Assembly (NCBI RefSeq): GCF_007859815.1
Contig: NZ_SJPH01000002.1
Coordinates: forward strand, 788,766-852,765
Length of the DNA stretch: 64,000 nt
Origin: Botrimarina hoheduenensis
GTDB taxonomy: Bacteria; Planctomycetota; Planctomycetia; Pirellulales; Lacipirellulaceae
Direction of reading: 5' to 3'
The notes beneath the pieces were generated by a model, which was given only the letters and a program-made list of their open reading frames with translations, did not search any database and was not told the origin of the DNA. Made by a program: the position numbers and the translations under genes. The number at the start of each line of letters is the position of its first letter. The stretch's first letter is position 1. Of this stretch, positions 57,281 to 64,000 are shown piece by piece.

Positions 57281-58975
57281 TTAGCTGCGCACGTAACCCC
57301 GCCGACTGGCTGCCATGCCAAGCAAAAGGGTCATCATCATTGCCGCGGCGGGTTCAGGGACCGCAACCGAGGTCGCGCTGGTGATCGCGTTGTAGCGCGA
57401 CAGCACTTCGGACGAGTTCCAAGCGGTGGTCGCGTACTCGAAGATGGCGATCTCGCCGAGGAAGGGGAACTCGACCACATTGATCGTATCCCCCGTGAGC
57501 GGACCCCCTTCGGCGATCACCCCCCCGTCCAGACCAATGGCACCCTGGTTGCCACCCGCCCAGCGATTGATGTCCGTGGGCGAAAGCGCCGTGGTGGCGG
57601 CCAGAACGCCATCGACGTACAGGTCGACATAGTCATCCGGCGAGGGAAGATCCGGGCTGAAGGTGTTGTGAATCACCACCGCCACCTGGGTCCAGTCTGA
57701 GTTTGACAGAGACGTGGTGAGCGTCTGCTCGTTGCCCGAGAACTGCCCCTTCACATAGAAACTCAAGGTGTCGCCATCGAGTGACAGATACGACCCCATC
57801 CCCGAGCCGCCGATCTCAAAGAGAACCTGGCCGGCACCGGCAAGGCTGTCGGGCTTGAACCAGATCTCGAACGAGCCATCTTGCCGACTGGCCTGAACGC
57901 CGTTGACTTGGTTCTCGTACACGTTGGCCTGCCCGATGGCACCTTGGCGGAAAGCCCGCGTGATGCCGGGCACCGACGGGTCGTTGACCGGCATGCTAGC
58001 GGGCTCGCCGAAGTTGCTAACCCAGTAGTTGTAGTCAACTTGATTGACCGCTCCGCTGTTGCTGGTGCTGCGGCTGCCGGCGGCGAAAGCGAGATCGGCA
58101 TCGCCCGCCAGGTTGTCACGCCATACCGTGTAATCAGCGATGTCGGTCAGGCCGTCGCCGTTGTAGTCGCCTGACTGCGGAAAAGTGAACGCGTACTGCT
58201 CCTGCGAGGGAGCCAGCGTCTCCCAGACGCGGTTGCCCGGGGTCTCGATCGCGGCGTTCACCCGGTGCGAAACGGTCGGCGGCGGGGGCGGCGGAAAAGC
58301 GACGGGCGTGCCGGCGATCGTTGCCGCGAAGGAAGAATTCGTGCCCGCGACGGGGGTGCCGTTCGCTAGGCTGACCCGATCGGCCCGGCGCGTTGCGCCC
58401 GGCGTGTTCACCTTCACACGCATCGTGTTGGTGCTCTGCATGTGGAACGCCAACCCCGAACTCGCCGAGGTGAAATTGATCGGCGAATCGAAGGCAACAA
58501 AGTACTCGTCGGTTTGGTTGTCGGGCCCCAAGGGATTGAAGGTATAGGTCGCGGTGACCGAGCCGAGCACCGTCTCGCCGGTCGTGGTCGCAAAGTCGTA
58601 GCCGTCGAAGGCATTCGGGTTGGCACCTCCGTCCAGCTCAAAGAACGTAAAGGTCCAGTCGCCGTTTTGTGTCGAGCTTGACCCGGCCGAGCCCTGCGCA
58701 TGAAGGGGAATCGCAACACCCGTTAGGGAAACGGCAGTCCCCACGTCCCAGAGATCGGTGTACTGGGCAACCCAGCCGAACGACGACGGAGCGGAGGTGG
58801 CGGTGGCGTCGCCACCACCGGTCATGGCTTCATCAAAAACAAACGCCGCGCCGAGCTGATCCAGGCGGTTCACGCCCTTCTCATAGCCCTGCACGAGATC
58901 CAATGCCGACGAGGTCGAAGCAGTGACCATTAGCACTGCGATCGCTGCTAGAAGAAGAGAGAGTCGATAGGCCAT
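57281..58975 (-). CDS. LamG-dockerin-PEP-CTERM surface protein
   Basis: This 564-residue exported protein has a signal peptide (LSLLLAAIAVLMVTASTSSA) and an N-terminal beta-rich domain of unknown type. A dockerin-type repeat pair (GDYNGDGLTDIADYTVWRDNL; NQVDYNYW) is placed before, not after, the LamG domain (SRQDGSFEIWFKPDS to EIAIFEY). It ends with VPEPAAAMMMTLLLGMAASRR. A Pro run (FPPPPPPTV) separates domains. No catalytic domain is recognised; it may bind carbohydrate or act as a scaffold. Confidence 0.8.
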   Translation of the reverse strand: MAYRLSLLLAAIAVLMVTASTSSALDLVQGYEKGVNRLDQLGAAFVFDEAMTGGGDATATSAPSSFGWVAQYTDLWDVGTAVSLTGVAIPLHAQGSAGSSSTQNGDWTFTFFELDGGANPNAFDGYDFATTTGETVLGSVTATYTFNPLGPDNQTDEYFVAFDSPINFTSASSGLAFHMQSTNTMRVKVNTPGATRRADRVSLANGTPVAGTNSSFAATIAGTPVAFPPPPPPTVSHRVNAAIETPGNRVWETLAPSQEQYAFTFPQSGDYNGDGLTDIADYTVWRDNLAGDADLAFAAGSRSTSNSGAVNQVDYNYWVSNFGEPASMPVNDPSVPGITRAFRQGAIGQANVYENQVNGVQASRQDGSFEIWFKPDSLAGAGQVLFEIGGSGMGSYLSLDGDTLSFYVKGQFSGNEQTLTTSLSNSDWTQVAVVIHNTFSPDLPSPDDYVDLYVDGVLAATTALSPTDINRWAGGNQGAIGLDGGVIAEGGPLTGDTINVVEFPFLGEIAIFEYATTAWNSSEVLSRYNAITSATSVAVPEPAAAMMMTLLLGMAASRRGYVRS

Positions 58976-59022
58976 GATTGGATGATTTTCCAGGAGGAGG
59001 ACATCTCACGTTTTAAAATGAC

Positions 59023-59062
59023 GGAAAGCTGACCGCGACCACCCCGCCGCGGTCGGCTTTCC
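59023..59062 (-). terminator. Terminator after the small PEP-CTERM gene
   Basis: GGAAAGCTGACCGCG (59023-59037) pairs with CGCGGTCGGCTTTCC (59048-59062) with one T-G pair. On the minus strand the stem is followed by GTCATTTTAAAA. Confidence 0.75.
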
Positions 59063-59098
59063 GTTTGCTCTACCGTGATGAACGGCAGAGGCTTTGAA

Positions 59099-59761
59099 TC
59101 AGACGCGGTGAGGCCGTCCGCTCAGAACTGCCGCAGCGCCAAAAATCAGCGCTAGCAGACTCGCGGGTTCGGGCACCGCAGCAAACGTTCCGGACATGCT
59201 GAACTTCACGCCGCCGGTGTCTACCTTGAAGCGGATCGAGCCGTTGTCCGGCGCGACAGTAATGCGGAAGCGCTCGCCGAGGCCATCAATCGCGGCACTC
59301 GGGTCGGTGTCGAAGTTCACGTAGTACGTGCCTGCGCCATCCCAGCCGCCGTCATCCGCACCGTTGTTCCACAGGACCGATTCCGAGCCGATCTCGATGT
59401 CATCCGTACCACCAACGAGCTCGTCGGCTCCCAGGTAGGTGACCGTGATCGTGACCGAGGTGGCGGTGTTCTGTGTGGTCGATGCGTTGGTGGCGAAGCC
59501 AAAGCCTTGAATCGTGACGACCCCCCCAACACCCGGCGCACCCGGCAAGCCATCCAGATCGAAGTAACGAGCGGGATTTAATGAGCCCGGAGGTGTGATG
59601 ATAGCGGTGTCGCCGCCGCCCGTTGTGGCGTCGTTGAGAAACAAGCTGCCTTCCAGTTCAGTTGTGGGATCGCCCAAACTGATCAGCGCGGCTTGCGCCG
59701 AAAGGGGAACGAGGCAGGCAACGCAGAGCGTAGCCAAGAAGGTCTGCATGGAGCGTTTCAT
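59099..59761 (-). CDS. Small PEP-CTERM exported protein
   Basis: This 220-residue protein has a signal peptide (LATLCVACLVPLSAQA), a beta-sandwich-like body rich in Gly, Thr and Asp, and a PEP-CTERM end (VPEPASLLALIFGAAAVLSGRPHRV). It contains LFLNDATTGGGDTAIITPPGS, which parallels AFVFDEAMTGGGDATATSAPSS in the next protein, so their N-terminal domains may be related. Function unknown; probably anchored by exosortase. Confidence 0.8.
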   Translation of the reverse strand: MKRSMQTFLATLCVACLVPLSAQAALISLGDPTTELEGSLFLNDATTGGGDTAIITPPGSLNPARYFDLDGLPGAPGVGGVVTIQGFGFATNASTTQNTATSVTITVTYLGADELVGGTDDIEIGSESVLWNNGADDGGWDGAGTYYVNFDTDPSAAIDGLGERFRITVAPDNGSIRFKVDTGGVKFSMSGTFAAVPEPASLLALIFGAAAVLSGRPHRV

Positions 59762-59808
59762 GGTGCTGTGGGGGAGAGTAAGAAAAGCGGAACAAGAGAC
59801 AAACCGAG

Positions 59809-60252
59809 TTATCGAGTCGTGAGGTCGAAATCGGCCTCGCTACTGCCACTCGGCGAAACAGTAAACGTCAGCTCAGACGGAGCTCGGTATCGTGCCGGCA
59901 CGCGTTCTTTCGAAACCGTTTCGACACGATCCGAGTTCTTAGGATCTACCATTCGTGATTCAAAGGTAGAGATGCTTACCTTGTGTGGTCCGACGACAGC
60001 GCCATAACTACCTTCGGAAGTTTTTAGCGTGTAATGGCCGCGCTCATCGGTCACGCCGATCGACGGGGGACCGACCATGAGACCCTCCCCTTGTCGCTGC
60101 GGCTGGAAGTAAAGCGATGCGCCTGACAGCGGCTCGCCGTCGAGGGAGACAACTCCCGAGACCTCTCCGAGCTGAAAGTCACCACCGCAACCGGCAGCAG
60201 CGGCGAACAGCATCAGCGGTACACAAAGCCATGGATGATTAGATCTCGCCAC
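59809..60252 (-). CDS. Carboxypeptidase-regulatory-like lipoprotein
   Basis: This 147-residue protein starts at GTG 60252, supported by GGAGAGGAG just upstream, and overlaps the end of the DUF1559 gene. The leader PLMLFAAAAGCGG carries a lipobox with the lipid-modified Cys. The body (GVVSLDGEPLSGASLYFQPQ, TDERGHYTLKTSEGSYGAVVGPHKVSIST) is the Ig-like domain often paired with DUF1559 proteins in planctomycetes. Its role is not established. Confidence 0.8.
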   Translation of the reverse strand: MARSNHPWLCVPLMLFAAAAGCGGDFQLGEVSGVVSLDGEPLSGASLYFQPQRQGEGLMVGPPSIGVTDERGHYTLKTSEGSYGAVVGPHKVSISTFESRMVDPKNSDRVETVSKERVPARYRAPSELTFTVSPSGSSEADFDLTTR

Positions 60253-61321
60253 GGACCGTCTCCTCTCCGGCGACCGTGCCGAGCGTGAGGTAAACATCGT
60301 CGTCGATCACGTCGCGGATGCCGTGGACCGAGCCGTCACAAAACACGTACTGGATCACGCCCCCCGGGTGTACGGTTGAGAAGGAGCGGATGCACAAGAA
60401 GACATCGCCACCAAGCCCCGGCGGGCTATTTCTCGTGGAGGCGTAGCACTCTTCAACCCCCGCGGTGCGGTAGATCGAACTGCGTCCCTGAGCGTCTCGG
60501 ACGAAATGTCCTTTGCTGTGGTACCGCCACCCCGAAGCCCATGTGTTACGGCGGACGGCTTCGGGGCCCGGATGAAACTCGCCCACCATCGCCGTGCGCG
60601 AGGTGCCGTCGGTTACCTGGGATATACGAGTCGGGGCGATCTCCAACCTTCCGCCCGCGGCAATCAAAGCTCCTCGGTAGTTACGGTTATCGCTACGGGC
60701 AGTGACGCCACTCTTGTTAAGGCGATCCCAAAAGATATAAGCACCGCCACCCTGTTTGGTTTGGTCGATCGTTCCAGAGCAGGCCCGATAAGTGCTTGGG
60801 CCCCACGGATTATTGAAGATTTCAAAGGGCTCGGCGCTCTCTTGGTCCTCGGGGCAGATGTAGACCGAGAGCGCCGTGCGGCCTGCTTGAAGGTTTGACA
60901 CGCCCGAAGAATTGACGGCGGTGGACAGGAAGTTTTTGTCGCCCGAGAAATCGAACTGGTCGAAGACCGTCTGCTCTTCCAGGTAGGGCAACAGGGTGAC
61001 GCCCCAGGCCATGCCGACTTCTTCCTTTTGACCGCCGGGAGCATCGTCGTCGTTGAAACGCCCCTTGCCCTCAACGCCCGCCGGAAGCGCCCCCTGTGCT
61101 GATTCGTAATTCAGGCAAGCCAAACCGATCTGCTTGAGCTGGTTCTGGCATTGGCTACGCCGCGCGGCGGCCCGCGCCGATTGCACGGCCGGAAGCAGCA
61201 GCGACACCAAGATGCCAATAATCGCGATCACCACCAATAACTCCACCAGCGTGAAGCCGGCGGGGCTGCGGGCGAGACGTCGAGGGGAGCGATAAGAGAG
61301 AAGAGATTTGAGAAGAGTCAT
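60239..61321 (-). CDS. DUF1559 prepilin-type protein
   Basis: This 360-residue protein has a type IV pilin-like N-terminus, RSPAGFTLVELLVVIAIIGILVSLLLPAVQSARAAARRSQC, cleaved after Gly with Phe methylated. The DUF1559 body shows RAALSVYICPEDQ and the C-terminal QYVFCDGSVHGI typical of the family. Planctomycetes have many such proteins; they may form pseudopili or help secretion. It lies in the array after the FecR gene (11 bp). Confidence 0.92.
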   Translation of the reverse strand: MTLLKSLLSYRSPRRLARSPAGFTLVELLVVIAIIGILVSLLLPAVQSARAAARRSQCQNQLKQIGLACLNYESAQGALPAGVEGKGRFNDDDAPGGQKEEVGMAWGVTLLPYLEEQTVFDQFDFSGDKNFLSTAVNSSGVSNLQAGRTALSVYICPEDQESAEPFEIFNNPWGPSTYRACSGTIDQTKQGGGAYIFWDRLNKSGVTARSDNRNYRGALIAAGGRLEIAPTRISQVTDGTSRTAMVGEFHPGPEAVRRNTWASGWRYHSKGHFVRDAQGRSSIYRTAGVEECYASTRNSPPGLGGDVFLCIRSFSTVHPGGVIQYVFCDGSVHGIRDVIDDDVYLTLGTVAGEETVRGEI

Positions 61322-61332
61322 GCTTTCCTTGC

Positions 61333-63006
61333 CTAATCGGACAATGCAATGTCGCGTTGAGATTCAATGGAAGCTTCACCGGCCGGAGTGGTTTCACGAA
61401 CGATGAAAAACCCCCAACGAAATCTGTCGTTGTGGTCAGCTCCGTTCGGGCCAACCCCCACGTAAATCGTGTCGCCCGCAGCAAGCTTTCCGAGCGGTTG
61501 TCGGAAGGGGACGTAGCAGTCGCGGTTACAAAACTTGCGCATCAAGATCGGACCGTCGTTGACGTGTATCGCCACGTCGAGCTCTGCATCGCGGTCCCAA
61601 CGACGTGCCCAACGCCGCTCGAGCCAGCCCGCCTCGATGCGATACTTTCCTTCTTCCGGCACGACAAAGCCCGTGATGCTGTAGCGATCGATCTTGTCTT
61701 TCACTTGGTCGCGTCCCTTGCCCGGGTGACCCCCCTCGCGGTGGACGCGAACGTAATGATTGAGCCAGGGCTTTTCTTCCATGTTGCCGGGAAGGTAGCA
61801 ATTATCAGCTTCGTTCCAGACGAGCTCTTCGTAACCTTTGGTATCGCCAAACGAGACCGATCCGTTGGTGTAGTACCGCCAGTTGCCCTCACGATTGGGC
61901 TGGTTCGCTACGCCCGGCTTCCAGTCTTGCCAGCGATCGGCCACCACGACCGCGTTCTTCAGGCCCGGGCGACTGGGCAAATGATTGGTTAGCTGGCGTG
62001 CCTCAGCGTCATCGCCGTCCTGGACGTCGTTCTTGGTTGACTGGATCCCTTCACCGGCGCGCAGGCGTCGGCCCCCTTCGGCTTGCTCGTCGGCAACCAG
62101 CTCGACCTCGCCCTCGGTTACCACCACGTTCACTTGGGTCTCGTCGAGAGCGCCCGAAACGTTCACCGCGAACTTCGTCCCGTGGTCGATCACATCAACG
62201 CCGGGAGTGTCGATCCGAAAGCCGGTCGCCCAGGGCGGTGCCACCGCGGCCAGCTTGCCTTGCAGCAACAAGGCCGCATTCGCATCGTTGGCAACCAGAT
62301 GGGCCGGGCCTTCGAGCACCACGACGGCACCCTGCCGGAACTCGATCTCCACGAGACCGTCCGTCAGCCGGATTGCGTCGCCCGCCGAGAGGAGATCCTC
62401 AACCGCATACGAACGCCCGTCATCGCTCCATTGCACCCCTTCGACACGGCTCACCCGCGCCACCAACTCGAGCCAACGGGCGTCGTCATCCAGCAAGGTG
62501 TCCTGCGATTCTCTTTCCAGTGCCTCCGTCGGTGCTACACGGCTCGGCTCCTTAAAGTCTTGATCGGCAACGAGATCAGCCCCCGCGGGTTCCGTTGCCG
62601 GGCCGCCAAGATCGGGGCCCAAAGCAACCAGCAGACCCGCTGCCGTGGCAAGAACGACCCCGGCGAATGCCAGCATCCGTCGCCCCAACGTGCTACCCAA
62701 GCCTGTGCTACCCAAGCCTGTGCGACCTAAGCCTGTGCGACCCAAACCGGCGCGAGCAGCAGGCGGAGCCAGGTGCTTCGGGCCCGCCGGGCTCGATTCT
62801 TCAATCAGCTGGGCCAGCCGAACGTGTACGCGGGCGGTACGCACCGCTGCAAACAGATCGGCGTGCAACGCGGTGTAATCGAGGTAGCGCTGACGCGCCC
62901 CGGGCGAGGTCCGCAGCAGCGTCTGAAGCGCTTGGTGCGAGTCGTTGTCTAAACGGCCTGAGCAGGCGGCGTCGAAGAGCTGCTGCTCTTGAATGTTGTT
63001 CGTCAC
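61333..63006 (-). CDS. FecR-domain transmembrane regulator
   Basis: This 557-residue protein starts at GTG 63006, overlapping the sigma stop by GTGA. The N-terminal helical domain (QQLFDAACSGRLDND, LLRTSPGARQRYLDYTALHADL) resembles anti-sigma domains. A membrane helix (MLAFAGVVLATAAGLLVALG) and a FecR domain (LLSAGDAIRLTDGLVEIEF; FRIDTPGVDVIDHGTKFAV) follow. The C-terminal part is beta-rich and of the type common in planctomycete FecR proteins. GLGRT/GLGST repeats lie before the helix. It probably controls the adjacent sigma factor. Confidence 0.85.
   Translation of the reverse strand: MTNNIQEQQLFDAACSGRLDNDSHQALQTLLRTSPGARQRYLDYTALHADLFAAVRTARVHVRLAQLIEESSPAGPKHLAPPAARAGLGRTGLGRTGLGSTGLGSTLGRRMLAFAGVVLATAAGLLVALGPDLGGPATEPAGADLVADQDFKEPSRVAPTEALERESQDTLLDDDARWLELVARVSRVEGVQWSDDGRSYAVEDLLSAGDAIRLTDGLVEIEFRQGAVVVLEGPAHLVANDANAALLLQGKLAAVAPPWATGFRIDTPGVDVIDHGTKFAVNVSGALDETQVNVVVTEGEVELVADEQAEGGRRLRAGEGIQSTKNDVQDGDDAEARQLTNHLPSRPGLKNAVVVADRWQDWKPGVANQPNREGNWRYYTNGSVSFGDTKGYEELVWNEADNCYLPGNMEEKPWLNHYVRVHREGGHPGKGRDQVKDKIDRYSITGFVVPEEGKYRIEAGWLERRWARRWDRDAELDVAIHVNDGPILMRKFCNRDCYVPFRQPLGKLAAGDTIYVGVGPNGADHNDRFRWGFFIVRETTPAGEASIESQRDIALSD
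62691..62750 (-). repeat. Four 15-bp tandem repeats inside the FecR gene
   Basis: The unit TGCTACCCAAGCCTG repeats at 62691, 62706, 62721 and 62736, the last two with base changes. It encodes GLGRT and GLGST units before the membrane helix, so copy-number change would stay in frame and alter linker length. Confidence 0.85.
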
Positions 63007-63527
63007 GCGAATCCCTCCTGGGCGAGCGTCGACTGAATGCACTTAAGCAGCGCCGCGCGAATCCGTGCGAGCGAGTTGTAGACGCCACCAGCTGAACGAT
63101 CGATCGTTGCCGCGATCTCCTTAATGCTCTGTTCCCCCGCGTACGCCACTTCAACCAAGCGACGGTCGTCGGCGGGCAGCTTGCTCAGGCAACCGCTCAA
63201 CGCCCGCCGCCGCGCGACACGCTGCTCGGGCTCCTGCTCGTCGAGCGACACGATCAGCAGATCGATCACGTCAGCGTCAAGCGGTGTGAGCCGTCGTGAT
63301 TGCAACAGGTTCATTGCCTTGTAGCGCGCTATCTGCCGCCCCCAGGCGACAAAGCTCGTGCCGATTTCGTATTGGTCAAACTTCTGCCACATCGTCAGTA
63401 CGGTTTGCTGAAGCAAGTCCTCGGCGTCCTGATAGTTCGGCGCAACAGCGCACAGAAAGCCCATCAGCTGTGCTTCGTGTTCGCTAAGCAGCGCGAGGAA
63501 TTGCTCGCGATGATCGGATCGTGACAA
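63003..63527 (-). CDS. ECF-type sigma factor (Rhodopirellula family)
   Basis: This 174-residue sigma-70 family protein has region 2 (LMGFLCAVAPNYQDAEDLLQQTVLTMWQKFDQYEIGTSFVAWGRQIARYKAMNLL) and region 4 (LSKLPADDRRLVEVAYAGEQSIKEIAATIDRSAGGVYNSLARIRAAL). The start is TTG 63527, backed by AGGAGG six bases upstream. It is coupled to the FecR gene and is the first gene of the minus-strand array, so it probably controls part of it. Confidence 0.92.
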   Translation of the reverse strand: MSRSDHREQFLALLSEHEAQLMGFLCAVAPNYQDAEDLLQQTVLTMWQKFDQYEIGTSFVAWGRQIARYKAMNLLQSRRLTPLDADVIDLLIVSLDEQEPEQRVARRRALSGCLSKLPADDRRLVEVAYAGEQSIKEIAATIDRSAGGVYNSLARIRAALLKCIQSTLAQEGFA

Positions 63528-63926
63528 GGGCCGCCTCCTGACTCGAAGTGGGGTCGGCAGAGCCTTGCCTCACCGCAGTTAGATTTTGATCGGCCCGCTT
63601 TTCACACGCGGGAAAATCCGCCATCCGTAGTTTTTTTCTTCAGCCAGACCCCGGCACAGACGGTTTAAATGCCGAAATTTGACGCAAAAAAACCCCTGCG
63701 GCCGCCACTGTTGCCGTTTAAGAGCTGGTTCTGTGCCGCCCTCCATTCCGCTCCCCGACACGCCGGCGGGCCGTTTTTCATTTTTTCGGTTTTGGGCGCG
63801 CAACGGGGCGGGGGCCGGGCGTCGAGCGGTTGACGAGGGAGCCTGACGAGCGGACGACCGCTCGGCCCCGCGTCACCCACCCACGCCCCCCACGGGCTGA
63901 CCCCCTTTAATCTGAGGAGATTTGCG
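63528..63926. other. Divergent intergenic region at the right end
   Basis: This 399-bp region lies between the sigma gene and the last gene. A small dyad (CCCGC 63594-63598, GCGGG 63608-63612) and an A/T run at 63629-63639 are the only marks. It is likely to hold promoters in both directions; I cannot identify an ECF recognition site. Confidence 0.4.
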
Positions 63927-64000
63927 ATGAAGACCCTGTTCACGCTCGCCGCCGCGACCCTGTTTGCCCTGCCCACCCTCACCGCCTCGGCCTACGCCCC
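63927..64000 (+). CDS. Exported protein, N-terminus only (partial)
   Basis: ATG 63927 is preceded by GAGGAGA and opens a classical signal peptide (MKTLFTLAAATLFALPTLTASAYAP) that runs off the window. The mature protein is not visible. Confidence 0.7.
   Translation, partial: MKTLFTLAAATLFALPTLTASAYA

Overview
The window looks like chromosome of a planctomycete, most likely order Pirellulales. The clues are high GC content, DUF1559 prepilin-type proteins, a Rhodopirellula-type ECF sigma factor with a FecR-domain partner, secreted sulfatases carrying LamG, dockerin and PEP-CTERM modules (with the recurrent motif ADYTVWRD), two GroELs, few Shine-Dalgarno sequences and many GTG or TTG starts. This assignment rests on family knowledge; no 16S gene is present.

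Layout. 1-1.2 kb: the 3' end of an unknown gene and two damaged insertion sequences (IS3 and IS630 types). 1.2-3.7 kb: a HbpS/GlcG-like protein, a Y-family polymerase and a WcaF-like acetyltransferase. 3.7-9.8 kb: a chaperone block groEL-groES-groEL-dnaJ-grpE behind a near-perfect sigma-54 promoter with an upstream dyad. 9.9-28.7 kb: housekeeping and scattered genes (FmdB, YacG, a membrane protein, a receiver-like protein, P-II, a large zinc protease, a kinase-like protein, a DsbD-type reductase, purM coupled to a small M41-like peptidase, glgX, an orphan cobL, DUF58 and VWA proteins, an exported Gfo/Idh/MocA oxidoreductase). 28.8-31.3 kb: tRNA-Leu(TAG), two tandem exported CxxCH proteins, aldose epimerase, tRNA-Val(TAC). 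31.4-33.0 kb: an IS407-group IS3 element with a frameshifted transposase, cutting off an AT-rich DUF2971 gene.

33.0-45.8 kb is the most interesting part. It contains lysine 2,3-aminomutase, a giant aminotransferase/GNAT/degenerate-aminotransferase fusion, a C45-type Ntn hydrolase, a class III aminotransferase, both subunits of a 3-oxoacid CoA-transferase (split by kamA), a thiolase and an AstD-like aldehyde dehydrogenase. Together they supply one candidate for every step of a route lysine -> beta-lysine -> N6-acetyl-beta-lysine -> 6-acetamido-3-oxohexanoate -> its CoA ester -> acetyl-CoA + 4-acetamidobutyryl-CoA -> GABA -> succinate. The Ntn hydrolase is a candidate for the deacetylase/thioesterase step.

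46.0-63.5 kb is a long minus-strand array: ECF sigma, FecR-domain protein, DUF1559 protein, lipoprotein, PEP-CTERM proteins, three sulfatases, two GH128-like glycanases and a GH16 enzyme. It reads as a locus for taking apart a sulfated, probably beta-1,3-linked, polysaccharide with surface-anchored enzymes. The window ends in the signal peptide of another exported protein.
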